Below, piece by piece: positions 8,221 through 16,954 of a DNA stretch of 64,000 nucleotides. This DNA is from Nocardia nova. GTDB lineage: Bacteria; Actinomycetota; Actinomycetes; Mycobacteriales; Mycobacteriaceae. The notes beneath the pieces are model-generated. The model saw nothing but the letters and a program-made list of their open reading frames with translations. It was not told where the DNA came from and made no database searches. The stretch covers positions 1 through 64,000 of the forward strand of contig NZ_PSZE01000021.1 in assembly GCF_002933465.1 (NCBI RefSeq), read 5' to 3'. A program made the translations under genes and the position numbers. Within the stretch, counting starts at the first letter, position 1; every line of letters begins with the position of its first letter.

Positions 8221-9048
8221 GTGTCCACTACCGACCAGCCGATCGCCACCGCGGATACCTACCGGCCACTCCCCCTGCTCGAGGGCAAGGTCGTCGTGCT
8301 GTCGGGTGTGGGCCCGGGGCTGGGCCGCGCGCTGGGCGCCGAGGCCGCCCGGATGGGCGCGGACCTGGTGCTGGTCAGCCGCACCGAACGCCGGCTGGAG
8401 AAGATGGCCGAGGTGGTGCGGTCCCACGGCCGCAAGGCACTGGTGGTGCCCACCGACATCACCGACGAAGAGCAGCGGCGGGCGCTGGTGGACCGAGCCC
8501 TCGCCGAATTCGGCCGGGTCGACTGCCTGATCAACAACGCCTTCGCCATCCCGTCGATGGAACCGATCACCGGCATCGAACTGGACGCCCTGCGTACCGC
8601 GAACGAGACCAATGTCTTCGCGCCACTGCGACTTTCGACGCTGTTCGCGGATGCGCTGGCCGCGACACGCGGCTCGATCATCATGCTCAATTCCTGTGTG
8701 AGTTTCGATTCCGAGCCGATCTACGCCGGCTACAAGCTCTCGAAAGGCACACTCGCTCATTTGGCCTCGTCGCTGGCGACCGAATTGGGCCCGCGTGGCA
8801 TCCGGGTCAACAGCGTCGCGCCCTCCTACATTTACGAGGACGTGAACAAGGCCTACTTCGACTGGCTCGCCGCCCAGGACGGGGTCACCCACGAGGAAAT
8901 CTACCGGCGCAAGGCCGAGCCGACCGACCTCAAACGCCTCGCCGCCCCCGAGGAGGTGGCCCGCGCCACCCTGTTCCTCGCCAGCGACCTCGCCTCCGCC
9001 GTGACAGGCCAGATCCTCACCGTCGACTGCGGCGAATACCACAACTGA
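8221..9048 (+). CDS. Short-chain dehydrogenase/reductase (SDR)
   Basis: A 275-residue classical SDR oxidoreductase. The nucleotide-binding glycine motif appears as GVGPGLGRALG at about residues 28-38, an NNA motif as LINNAFA, and the catalytic Ser and YxxxK as LNSCVSF and YAGYKLSKG. The C-terminal block ASAVTGQILTVDCGEYHN is typical. GTG start with GAGGAG just upstream. It is divergent from a TetR gene and followed 26 bp later by the 9075 oxidoreductase, so the two probably form an inducible catabolic unit. Substrate unknown. Confidence 0.9.
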   Translation: MSTTDQPIATADTYRPLPLLEGKVVVLSGVGPGLGRALGAEAARMGADLVLVSRTERRLEKMAEVVRSHGRKALVVPTDITDEEQRRALVDRALAEFGRVDCLINNAFAIPSMEPITGIELDALRTANETNVFAPLRLSTLFADALAATRGSIIMLNSCVSFDSEPIYAGYKLSKGTLAHLASSLATELGPRGIRVNSVAPSYIYEDVNKAYFDWLAAQDGVTHEEIYRRKAEPTDLKRLAAPEEVARATLFLASDLASAVTGQILTVDCGEYHN

Positions 9049-9074
9049 AACACTCACGGCTGCAAGGAGTTCCG

Positions 9075-10154
9075 GTGACCAACGCGAAGAAGCGAATCGT
9101 CCTCTGGGGTACCGGTGTGGTGGGCTCCATGGTGCTCGCCGAGATCATCCGCCATCCACTCTTCGAACTCGTGGGCGTCGGCGTCAGCAACCCGGACAAG
9201 GTCGGGCGCGACGCCGGCCTGCTGTGCGGCGGCGGGGAAACCGGTATCCGCGCCACGGATTCGGTGGAGGAACTGATCGCGCTGCGCCCCGATGCGGTGG
9301 TGCACTACGGGCCGACCGCACAGTTCGCCGACGAGAACATCCGGGTCATCGGGTCGTTCCTGCGGGCGGGAATCGACGTGTGCTCCACCGCGATGACACC
9401 GTGGGTGTGGCCGGATATGGCGCAGACCCCCGCCGCCTGGCGCGATCCGATCACCGCGGCCTGCGCCGCGGGTGGCGCGTCCTGCTTCACCACCGGTATC
9501 GATCCCGGCTTCGCCAACGACCTGTTCCCGATGACCCTGCTGGGCCTGTGCGGGGAGGTGGAGTCGGTGCGCGCCTCGGAGCTGCTCGACTACACCGCCT
9601 ACGAAGGCGACTACGAGATCGAGATGGGTATAGGGCGGCCGCCGGAATTCCAGGCCATGCTGGAGATTCCCGATCTGCTGATCATGGCGTGGGGCGCCAC
9701 CGTGCCGATGATCGCGACCGCCGTGGGCATCGAACTCGACGCCGTCACCACCACGTGGGAGAAGTGGGTGACGCCTGTGGATCGTCCGTCCGCGAAGGGC
9801 GTCGTCGCGGCCGGCAACGTCGCCGCCATCCGGTTCACCATCAACGGCGTCTACCACGGCCGCGAGGTCATCACGCTGGAACACGTCAACCGCATCGGCA
9901 CCGACGCGGCCCCGGACTGGCCCGCCGGCACGAACGACGATGTGTATCGCGTCGATATCGTCGGCTCGCCGTCCATTTCTCAGGAAACCTCCTTCCGGTT
10001 CACCGACGGATCCGGGCGCACACCCGCGGTGGCCGGCTGCCTCGCCACCGGTATGCGGGCGCTGAACGCCGTTCCCGCGGTCAACGCCCTGCCACCCGGT
10101 TGGGTGACACCACTGGACCTGCCCCTCGTCCCGGGTGTCGGCACCATCCGCTGA
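9075..10154 (+). CDS. Dihydrodipicolinate reductase-like NAD(P)-dependent oxidoreductase
   Basis: A 359-residue protein with an N-terminal Rossmann fold (IVLWGTGVVGSMVLAEI, about residues 8-24) and the central GIDPGFANDLFP block seen in the DapB-like / 2,4-diaminopentanoate dehydrogenase-like family of mycobacteria and Nocardia. Starts at GTG with AAGGAG 5-6 nt upstream. It follows the SDR gene closely and is probably co-transcribed under the TetR operator. Members of this group have unclear substrates; a role in lipid or steroid breakdown is only suggested by context. Confidence 0.8.
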   Translation: MTNAKKRIVLWGTGVVGSMVLAEIIRHPLFELVGVGVSNPDKVGRDAGLLCGGGETGIRATDSVEELIALRPDAVVHYGPTAQFADENIRVIGSFLRAGIDVCSTAMTPWVWPDMAQTPAAWRDPITAACAAGGASCFTTGIDPGFANDLFPMTLLGLCGEVESVRASELLDYTAYEGDYEIEMGIGRPPEFQAMLEIPDLLIMAWGATVPMIATAVGIELDAVTTTWEKWVTPVDRPSAKGVVAAGNVAAIRFTINGVYHGREVITLEHVNRIGTDAAPDWPAGTNDDVYRVDIVGSPSISQETSFRFTDGSGRTPAVAGCLATGMRALNAVPAVNALPPGWVTPLDLPLVPGVGTIR

Positions 10155-10217
10155 CATCCCGGAAGTTCCTTGTGCACAGTGACTTTCGTGGTACACAGTG
10201 ACTTTCGTGAAGCGGAA

Positions 10218-11435
10218 TCAGTCCGCGGCCGCGCTGACCAGATGCTGCCGCAGCGGCTCGCGCACCACGGTCCACCCGGCCGCGGCCACCACCAGCAGCG
10301 CACCGGTGACCGCGAGCGCGAATCCGAACGACACCCGCTGTGCCAGCCACCCGATGCCGATCGGACCCAGAACGGTGCCCAGATCGGCGGCCATCTGATA
10401 TCCGGCCAGCACCGGACCGCCCCGCGCACGCGGGCCGATCACGTCGGCGACGGCCGCCTGTTGCGCGGGTGTGTACATGCCCGAGCCCAGACCGGCCACG
10501 AACGAGGCCGCCAGCAGCCACACCAGATTCGGCGCGAGACCCAGCGCGACCGTGCCGCTCGCGCATACCAGGGTGCCGGCGATCAGGAAGGGTCTGCGGC
10601 CCCACCGATCCGACATCCGGCCGGAGGCGAACAGCACCGCGGCATTTCCCGCGGCGAAGACCGTCAACGCCACCCCGGCGACCCCCGGCGACTCGTCGAG
10701 TACCTCCACCACCAGTAGCGGAACCAGTGCCATCCGCACCCCGAACACCGCCGCACCGTTGGCGAAGTTGGACCACAGCACCGCCCGATAGACCGGATCC
10801 GCCAGCGCCCGGCCGAAGGTCACCACCGGCGTCGGCTCCGCGCCCACCGGTTCGGCCAGGTGTGAACCGCGCAACTTCCAGAACACCACCGCACTCGCCG
10901 CCAGCAGGGCCACCGCGTAGATCGCGAACGGTGCGCGCAACCCCAGCCCACTCAGCGCACCGCCGAGCAGTGGCCCGGCCAGTGATCCGATCAGGAAACT
11001 GGTCGACCACAGGCCCGAGACCCGTCCGCGCTCACCGGGCGGCGACAACCGGATGACCAGGCCCAGCGAAGATACCGTGAACATGGTCGATCCGACGCCA
11101 CCGAGCGAACGCAGCACGATCAACTGCCAATAGCTCTGCGCCAGCGCACATGCCCCGGTGGACAACGCCACGATCAGCAGTCCGGCCAGGTACAGTGCGC
11201 GCTCACCGAAGCGCTGCACCAGTCGCCCGCTCACCGGCGCGAACAGCAGGCGCATCAGGGCGAAACTGCTGACGATCGCCGAGGCGGCCGCGACGCCGAC
11301 CCCGAAGCTGCGCGCGAACTGCGGCAGCGCCGGTGCGACGAGCCCGAAACCGAGCGCGATGATGAATGCCGCGCCGATCAGCACCCAGGTCTCGGCGGGC
11401 AGCCGGGATCCGGCACCGTAACTATCGTTCACCAC
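10218..11435 (-). CDS. MFS transporter (12 TM)
   Basis: A 405-residue major facilitator with about 12 hydrophobic helices. The MFS loop 2-3 signature appears as SGRLVQRFGERALY and its counterpart in the second half as SGRMSDRWGRRPFL; helix 4-5 has the RSLGGVGSTMF region. It resembles proton-driven drug or metabolite exporters. The start could be GTG at 11435 or the adjacent GTG at 11432. Convergent with the 9075 gene and close upstream of pgm on the same strand, but pgm reads toward it, so co-transcription with pgm is possible (12-bp gap). Confidence 0.85.
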   Translation of the reverse strand: MVNDSYGAGSRLPAETWVLIGAAFIIALGFGLVAPALPQFARSFGVGVAAASAIVSSFALMRLLFAPVSGRLVQRFGERALYLAGLLIVALSTGACALAQSYWQLIVLRSLGGVGSTMFTVSSLGLVIRLSPPGERGRVSGLWSTSFLIGSLAGPLLGGALSGLGLRAPFAIYAVALLAASAVVFWKLRGSHLAEPVGAEPTPVVTFGRALADPVYRAVLWSNFANGAAVFGVRMALVPLLVVEVLDESPGVAGVALTVFAAGNAAVLFASGRMSDRWGRRPFLIAGTLVCASGTVALGLAPNLVWLLAASFVAGLGSGMYTPAQQAAVADVIGPRARGGPVLAGYQMAADLGTVLGPIGIGWLAQRVSFGFALAVTGALLVVAAAGWTVVREPLRQHLVSAAAD

Positions 11436-11447
11436 ATCGTCCGCGAA

Positions 11448-13103
11448 TCAGTCGACCGCTGGCTCCTCGATGCCGAGCGCGCGGCCGACCACTTCCTCGG
11501 CCGCCGCCTGCACCCGGGCGAGGTGTTCGGGCCCTTCGAAGGATTCGGCGTAGATCTTGTACTTGTCCTCGGTGCCCGACGGGCGCGCGGCGAACCACGC
11601 GTTCTCGGTGGTCACCTTCACCCCGCCCAGCGCCGCGCCGTTGCCGCGGGCGCGGGTCTGCACCGACAGCACCGATTCCCCGGCGATTTCGGTGGTGGTG
11701 ATGTCGTCCGGCGTCAGCGCGGCCAGCCGCCGCTTCTGCTCGGCATTCGCGGCGGCGTCGATGCGGGCGTAAGCCGGTGTGCCGTACCGCTTTTCGAGTT
11801 CGGCATAGCGCGCCGACGGACTCTGGCCGGTGACCGCGGTGATCTCGGCGGCCAGCAGCGCCAGCAGGATGCCGTCCTTGTCCGTGGTCCACACCGTGCC
11901 GTCGTGGCGCAGGAACGAGGCTCCGGCGCTCTCTTCGCCACCGAAAGCCAGGGAACCACTGAACAATCCGGGGACGAACCATTTGAAGCCGACCGGCACC
12001 TCGTGGGTCTGCCGGCCCAGCACGCCGACCACTCGATCGATCATCGAGGAGGTCACCGCGGTCTTGCCGATCTTGGTCAGCGCGTCCCACCCCATCCGGT
12101 TCGCGACCAGATATTCGATCGCCACCGCCAGGAAGTGGTTCGGATTCATCAATCCCGCATCGGGTGTCACGATGCCGTGCCGGTCGGCGTCGGCATCGTT
12201 GCCGGTGGAGATGTCGTAGTCGTCGCGGATCGCCACCAGCGAGGCCATCGCATACCGCGAGGACGGATCCATCCGGATCTTGCCGTCGCTGTCGAGGGTC
12301 ATGAACCGCCAGGTCGGGTCGACGAACGGATTGACGACCTCGAGTTCGAGGTCGTAGCGCTGGCCGATCTCCTCCCAGTAGTCGACGCTCGCGCCGCCCA
12401 TCGGATCCGCGCCCAGCCGGATTCCGGCGCCGCGCACGGCGTCCAGATTCAACACGTTCGGCAGATCGGCGATGTACTGGTCGAGGTAGTCGTAGCGCTG
12501 CACACCGGTGGCCAGCGCGTGCTGCAACGTGGTGCGTTTGATTCCGGCCAGCCCGCCGCGCAGCAGTTCGTTGGCGCGGTCGGCGATGGCGTCGGTCGCG
12601 ACGGTGTCGGCCGGTCCGCCGTGCGGCGGGTTGTATTTGAAACCGCCATCGCGGGGCGGATTGTGCGAGGGCGTGACCACGATGCCGTCGGCCTGATGAC
12701 GGGTGCCGCCCCGATTATGGCGCAGCACAGCGTGACTGAGCGCCGGAGTGGGCGTGTAGCGCCCGCGGCTGTCGATCACGGCGGTCACATCGTTGGCGGC
12801 CAGCACCTCCAGCGCGGTGGTCCACGCCGGTTCCGAGAGCGCGTGGGTGTCGCGAGCCAGATACACCGGGCCAGTGATGCCGCGGGTGGCGCGGTACTCG
12901 ACGATCGCCTGCGTGATGGCAAGGATATGGGCCTCGTTGAACGCACAATCGAGGCTCGAACCGCGATGTCCGGAGGTACCGAATGCCACCTGCTGCGCGA
13001 GTTCGGCAGGATCGGGGATGCGGCTGTAGTACGCCGTCACCAGATGCGGCAGATCCTCGAGATCGCTGGCCCGCGCCGGTCGGCCGGCTCGATCGTGGGC
13101 CAT
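11448..13103 (-). CDS. pgm: Phosphoglucomutase (alpha-D-glucose phosphate-specific)
   Basis: A 551-residue phosphohexomutase that interconverts glucose-1-phosphate and glucose-6-phosphate, feeding glycogen, trehalose and cell-wall sugar synthesis. Key motifs: FGTSGHRGSS near residue 40, the phosphoserine loop VVTPSHNPP, the metal site STGNDADADRHGI, the sugar loop FGGEESAGAS, and the phosphate site ARPSGTEDKYK near the C-terminus. The ATG at 13103 follows GGGAGG closely and is preferred over an in-frame start 75 bp upstream. It lies next to a DUF190 gene, a linkage frequent in actinobacteria. Confidence 0.95.
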   Translation of the reverse strand: MAHDRAGRPARASDLEDLPHLVTAYYSRIPDPAELAQQVAFGTSGHRGSSLDCAFNEAHILAITQAIVEYRATRGITGPVYLARDTHALSEPAWTTALEVLAANDVTAVIDSRGRYTPTPALSHAVLRHNRGGTRHQADGIVVTPSHNPPRDGGFKYNPPHGGPADTVATDAIADRANELLRGGLAGIKRTTLQHALATGVQRYDYLDQYIADLPNVLNLDAVRGAGIRLGADPMGGASVDYWEEIGQRYDLELEVVNPFVDPTWRFMTLDSDGKIRMDPSSRYAMASLVAIRDDYDISTGNDADADRHGIVTPDAGLMNPNHFLAVAIEYLVANRMGWDALTKIGKTAVTSSMIDRVVGVLGRQTHEVPVGFKWFVPGLFSGSLAFGGEESAGASFLRHDGTVWTTDKDGILLALLAAEITAVTGQSPSARYAELEKRYGTPAYARIDAAANAEQKRRLAALTPDDITTTEIAGESVLSVQTRARGNGAALGGVKVTTENAWFAARPSGTEDKYKIYAESFEGPEHLARVQAAAEEVVGRALGIEEPAVD

Positions 13104-13150
13104 GCTCGGGCCTCCCTTCCTCGGCGCCTGCGCCCGGCTCGTCATCACAA

Positions 13151-13552
13151 TCACGGCGACACCCCGCCCGACTGCCACACCTGGACCGCGGACAGGGTCA
13201 CGGTCCCGGATTCGAAGAGTTCGGCATTGGCCACCACGAAATCGCGCAGCAGCTGCGAATCGTCGATGATCATCACCATCACGGGCAGGTTCTCGGCGAG
13301 ATCCAGCATGCGGGTGGTGTGGATGCGCGAGGAGACGCCGTAGCCCTCCATACCGCGCCAGACGCTGGCTCCGGCCAGCCCGCTGTCGCGAGCCCGTCGC
13401 ACGATCTCGTGATAGCGGGGCCGATGCTTGTAATGATCGTCCTCACCCAGCAGCACCGTCAAGCGCGCCGCGGACCTCCAGCGTGGATCCGGCTGCCACG
13501 CATCGGCTTCGGTGACGATCTGCATCGCGGACTCGTCCGGTGCTTCACTCAT
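13151..13552 (-). CDS. DUF190 family PII-like protein
   Basis: A 133-residue protein of the DUF190 family. Visible blocks are ARLTVLLGEDDHYKHRPRY, the segment AGASVWRGMEGYGVSS and VMVMIIDDSQLLRDFV. Family members have a PII-like fold and usually sit beside crcB fluoride exporters. Here pgm follows but no crcB is found upstream; that space is a long non-coding stretch. The usual partner therefore seems to be lost or elsewhere. ATG at 13552 is chosen; an ATG two codons earlier is also possible. Confidence 0.8.
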   Translation of the reverse strand: MSEAPDESAMQIVTEADAWQPDPRWRSAARLTVLLGEDDHYKHRPRYHEIVRRARDSGLAGASVWRGMEGYGVSSRIHTTRMLDLAENLPVMVMIIDDSQLLRDFVVANAELFESGTVTLSAVQVWQSGGVSP

Positions 13553-14397
13553 CGCCAACCCCCTGTCGTCGTGCCGTACCAGTTGTCCGTTCTGCCGCGC
13601 CGCGCGCTGTCACCACCGTCCGCCCGTCCATCCGAGCGGCGGACCCGCCACACCCGATCCGTGCAGTCTAGAACGTCGTCCGAACGGGCGGAGCAGCGGT
13701 CGCATATGCCACAGAGAGCTGTCCAGACTAACGGATTCGCTTGCGACGAGCAAAAACTCGTGCGGAGGACGCTCGCCTCCTCCGGCGTGTCCATCACCGC
13801 GGCGCCGGTTCGCGAACCCACCTGGTGCACCTCCCTGCCCGACCGAATGCGTGGAGCCATGCTAACTGTCAGCGACCGAGCCGCGGCCGGCATCCGGGTC
13901 GCGCGGGCTCGCCGCACCGGCTGTGCGGCCCCGACCGGCGGATGTCCGGGCGACGGATTCACCCTGCCCTATTTCGGCTCCCACCCACCGACCGGCGAGC
14001 CGCACTCGGCTCGGCGCCACCCGCGCCGAACCGCTTCACCAGCACCGCCCTGTCGCTAGCCATCGGTTTGCTCACGGCGCCACGGAGAGTAACAACCGAA
14101 TGTGCACCGGTCCCCGCCCGGATGGGCGCCGGCGGATCGCGGCCCCGTCCACGGCGGCAGCCGCCGAGCTGCAGCACCACCGGCGGCCGGGGCGAGCGTG
14201 CTAGCGGCGCGCGGCGGCAGCCGCCGAACCACGCGAAGACGACGGCATCGTGGCGCCCCGTGCGGCCATCGGCTTCGCGTTCCACGGCCGTTCGCGGGCT
14301 TCGCACCTGCCCCCTCGCCCGCACCCGCACCGCCATCGGCATCGGCATCGGCATCGGCATCGGCATCGGCATCGGCATCGGCATCGGCCGATACATG
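13553..14397. other. Long stretch without a recognisable gene
   Basis: About 845 bp between the DUF190 start and the hairpin behind the MFS gene. Open frames exist on both strands but have Arg/Pro/Ser-rich shadow composition and no recognisable domain. The only structured item is the hexanucleotide repeat at 14334-14387. In related genomes crcB genes often lie next to DUF190; none is detectable here. Confidence 0.6.
14334..14387. repeat. Hexanucleotide tandem repeat (CATCGG)9
   Basis: Nine perfect head-to-tail copies of CATCGG in otherwise non-coding DNA, 11 bp before the terminator hairpin. Read on the minus strand it would encode repeated Met-Pro, but no convincing gene surrounds it. The perfect copies suggest recent slippage and possible copy-number variation between strains. 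Confidence 0.9.
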
Positions 14398-14432
14398 ACA
14401 GTGCCCCGGACTCCACGAGTCCGGGGCACTGT
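14398..14432 (-). terminator. Strong hairpin after the MFS exporter gene
   Basis: Perfect 15-bp inverted repeat (ACAGTGCCCCGGACT with AGTCCGGGGCACTGT) around a 5-nt loop, 49 bp downstream of the stop of the minus-strand MFS gene. No long T-run follows, as is usual for actinobacterial terminators. Confidence 0.75.
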
Positions 14433-14481
14433 CCCCTATTCGATTGTCCCGCAGCGTTCTACGCGGCCTCAGGTGCCGAAC

Positions 14482-15999
14482 TCAGTGCGCCAGCACCGGC
14501 TCGCCCTCGGCCGGGGCCGGTGCGGTGCTCGGCATCAGCACCGCCGCGACGATCGCGCCGACCACGAAAATCGCTGTCGCCCACCAGAAGCTGGTGGTGT
14601 AGCTCTTGATCAGCGATTCGGCGACCGCGAGCTGGCTGGGCTGGCGGCCCGACAGATAGTTCGCCGCCGCCGAGGACGCGATGGTGCTCAGCAACGCGGT
14701 GCCGATCGAACCACCGACCTGCTGGCTGGTGTTCACCATCGCCGATGCCACACCGGCATCCTCGTGCTGCACGCCGGCGGTCGACCCCTGGAAGGCGGTC
14801 GACATGGCGCCACCGAGACCCAGGCCCAGCAGAATCAGCGCCGGGAGAATGTGCGAGGCGTAGCCGGTGTCCAGTCCGATGCGGGTCAGCCACGCCATCC
14901 CGGCGGCCGCGATCAGGAAGCCCGCGGCGACGGTGATCTTCGGTCCGATCTTGGGCAGCAGCAGCGAGGGCACGGTGGTCGAGGAGACGATCATCGCCGC
15001 GATCATCGGCAGGAACGCGACGCCGGTCATGATCGGCGAGTACCCGAGCGTCAGCTCCATGTAGTAGGTCAGGAACAGGAAGATCGCGAACATCCCGATA
15101 CCCATGACGAACACCGCCACGTAGGAACCGGCCCGGGTGCGGTCGAGCAGGATCCGCAGCGGCAGCAACGGGTGCTCGACCCGGGTCTCGAGCCACGCGA
15201 ACACGCCCAGCAGCACCGCGCCGCCGATGAGGAAGGCCAGGGTAAGTCCGTTGGACCAGCCGTGCGATTCCGCGTGCGAGAAGCCGTAGACGATGCCGAA
15301 CAGGGCGGCACTGACCGTGACCGTGCCCGGGATGTCGAGCTTGGGCCGGTGCTCGGCGGTGTGCTTGGCCAGCAGCAGCACGGCGCCGACCAGCGCGACG
15401 GCCGCGAAGATCAGGTTGACGTACATCACCCAGCGCCATGAGCCCCATTCGGTGAGCGCGCCACCGAGCAGCAGGCCGAGCGCGCCGCCGGTACCGGCAA
15501 CGGCACCGAAGATGCCGAAGGCCTTGGCTCGCTCCGACGGTTCGGTGAAGGTCACCGTCAGCAGCGACAGCGCGGCCGGCGCGAGCAGCGCGCCGAAGAC
15601 GCCCTGGGCGACGCGAGCCGCGACGAGCATTTCGAATCCGTTGGCGGCGCCACCGACCGCGGAGGCGACCGCGAAGCCGACCAATCCGATGATGAAGGTC
15701 GTACGCCTGCCGAAGAGGTCGCTCAGCCGACCACCCAGCAGCAGCAGGCTGCCGAAGGCCAGGGCATAACCGGTGACAACCCACTGGCGGTCGGCGTTGG
15801 AGAAGCCGAGGTCCAACTGCGCCTCGGGAAGTGCGATATTCACCACGGTCGCATCCAGCACGACCATCAGCTGGGCGACGCCGAGCACGGCGAGCACCCA
15901 CCAGCGCATTGCGTGCGAGCCACGGCGGCCCGCGGAGCCGGACGAATGCCTCGACGGCAGGTCCGACCGGCTCTTTTCGAGATCGATCGCGGAAGTCAT
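14482..15999 (-). CDS. MFS drug exporter, EmrB/DHA2 type (14 TM)
   Basis: A 505-residue proton-driven exporter of the 14-helix DHA2 family. Motif C-like WWVLAVLGVAQLMVVLDAT and NIALP lie in helix 1, and the loop 2-3 motif GGRLSDLFGRRTTF follows. Further helix blocks run to AIFVVGAIVAAVLM near the C-terminus. ATG at 15999 is preferred over an in-frame start 78 bp upstream because AAGGGGA lies just before it. It is divergent from a TetR gene at 16130 with inverted repeats between, so it is probably repressed by that regulator and induced by an exported compound. Confidence 0.9.
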   Translation of the reverse strand: MTSAIDLEKSRSDLPSRHSSGSAGRRGSHAMRWWVLAVLGVAQLMVVLDATVVNIALPEAQLDLGFSNADRQWVVTGYALAFGSLLLLGGRLSDLFGRRTTFIIGLVGFAVASAVGGAANGFEMLVAARVAQGVFGALLAPAALSLLTVTFTEPSERAKAFGIFGAVAGTGGALGLLLGGALTEWGSWRWVMYVNLIFAAVALVGAVLLLAKHTAEHRPKLDIPGTVTVSAALFGIVYGFSHAESHGWSNGLTLAFLIGGAVLLGVFAWLETRVEHPLLPLRILLDRTRAGSYVAVFVMGIGMFAIFLFLTYYMELTLGYSPIMTGVAFLPMIAAMIVSSTTVPSLLLPKIGPKITVAAGFLIAAAGMAWLTRIGLDTGYASHILPALILLGLGLGGAMSTAFQGSTAGVQHEDAGVASAMVNTSQQVGGSIGTALLSTIASSAAANYLSGRQPSQLAVAESLIKSYTTSFWWATAIFVVGAIVAAVLMPSTAPAPAEGEPVLAH

Positions 16000-16049
16000 G
16001 GGTCCCCTTGTCCGACGACGGGTTGTGATGGAAGTAGAAGTGGAGGAGA

Positions 16050-16105
16050 TACCTCCGTTTGCATGGAAAGCTATCACGATAACGGAGATAGCGCCTCCGG
16101 TTAAT
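16050..16105. promoter_or_regulatory. Inverted repeats between MFS exporter and TetR gene
   Basis: TACCTCCGTT (16050-16059) and AACGGAGATA (16081-16090) form a 9-of-10 inverted repeat. A third related half-site, CCTCCGGTTA, lies at 16094-16103. Placed between the two divergent starts, these fit a TetR operator. The exact operator is inferred. Confidence 0.55.
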
Positions 16106-16129
16106 CCCCGAGCTTGGTAATATCGCGGT

Positions 16130-16804
16130 GTGAATCACGCCACGGCCGCTCCCGCTCCCCGGCGCCTGCGCGCCGATGCCGCCCGCAACCACGCGCGCAT
16201 CCTCAGAGCGGCCAGAGAGCTGTTCGCCGATCGCGGCCTGGAGGTGACCCTCGACGATGTAGCCGAGGCGGCCGGCGTCGGCGTGGGTACGGTCTATCGG
16301 CGCTTCGCGAACAAGCAGGAGCTCATCGGCGAGGTCTTCGACCAGACGGTCACCGATATGGCCGAGGCGACCGAGGCCGCCTACGCCGATCCCGACACCT
16401 GGCACGGCCTGACCCAGCTGTTCGAGTGGTGCTGCGAACATATGGCCAGTAACCGCGGCTTCGGTGAGGTGATGCTCGAACTGCCCGACGCCATGGAGCG
16501 CTTCGTCTCGGTCCGCGAACGGATCAAGCCGATGGTCACCCGTTTGTTCGACAAGGCGGTCGCCGAGGGCGTGCTGCGTCCCGGAATCGCCGCGTCGGAC
16601 TTCTTCGCGATGATCAACATGGTGGAGGCGATCGCAAGCTTCGCCAAGCCGGTGAATCCCGAGCTCTGGCGTCGCTATATGGGCATCGTCCTGGACGGTG
16701 TGCGCGGCGAGTGCATCCCGCGGCAGCAACTGACGGTTCCACCCCTGAACGACGAGGACGTCGACCAGGCGAAGGAAGCCGTATTCGCCTGCCGCAGAAG
16801 GTAA
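16130..16804 (+). CDS. TetR-family regulator of the adjacent MFS exporter
   Basis: A 224-residue TetR protein with an N-terminal helix-turn-helix (ARILRAARELFADRG then EVTLDDVAEAAGVGVGTVYR) at about residues 22-60 and a C-terminal helical domain ending RQQLTVPPLNDEDVD. GTG start. It is divergent from the EmrB-like exporter, a classic regulator-efflux pair. The predicted role is repression of the exporter and itself. Confidence 0.9.
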   Translation: MNHATAAPAPRRLRADAARNHARILRAARELFADRGLEVTLDDVAEAAGVGVGTVYRRFANKQELIGEVFDQTVTDMAEATEAAYADPDTWHGLTQLFEWCCEHMASNRGFGEVMLELPDAMERFVSVRERIKPMVTRLFDKAVAEGVLRPGIAASDFFAMINMVEAIASFAKPVNPELWRRYMGIVLDGVRGECIPRQQLTVPPLNDEDVDQAKEAVFACRRR

Positions 16805-16954
16805 TTCCCTGATCGGCACCGCGCATCCACCAACGTTACCGAGCGACCCGCCCGCAACGTAAGTACTACGTCGCAATCGTGGACGTGTGATCAGACACGT
16901 TCGCGCTCGAACGAGGGCTGGCGCACAGTTCGGCCATGTTCTAAAGTTGGACGC

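Noticed and set aside
11523..13343. A 606-codon plus-strand open frame
   Set aside because: It is the mirror of the phosphoglucomutase gene, whose motifs are complete; the plus-strand frame shows no fold or ribosome site.
14334..14387. CRISPR-like or VNTR array
   Set aside because: No spacers between the hexanucleotides; it is a simple tandem repeat. No CRISPR array was seen in the window.
13741..15441. A long plus-strand open frame of more than 560 codons
   Set aside because: It runs antisense to the EmrB-like exporter and through the hexanucleotide repeat; composition is Arg/Gly/His-rich shadow sequence with no domain.
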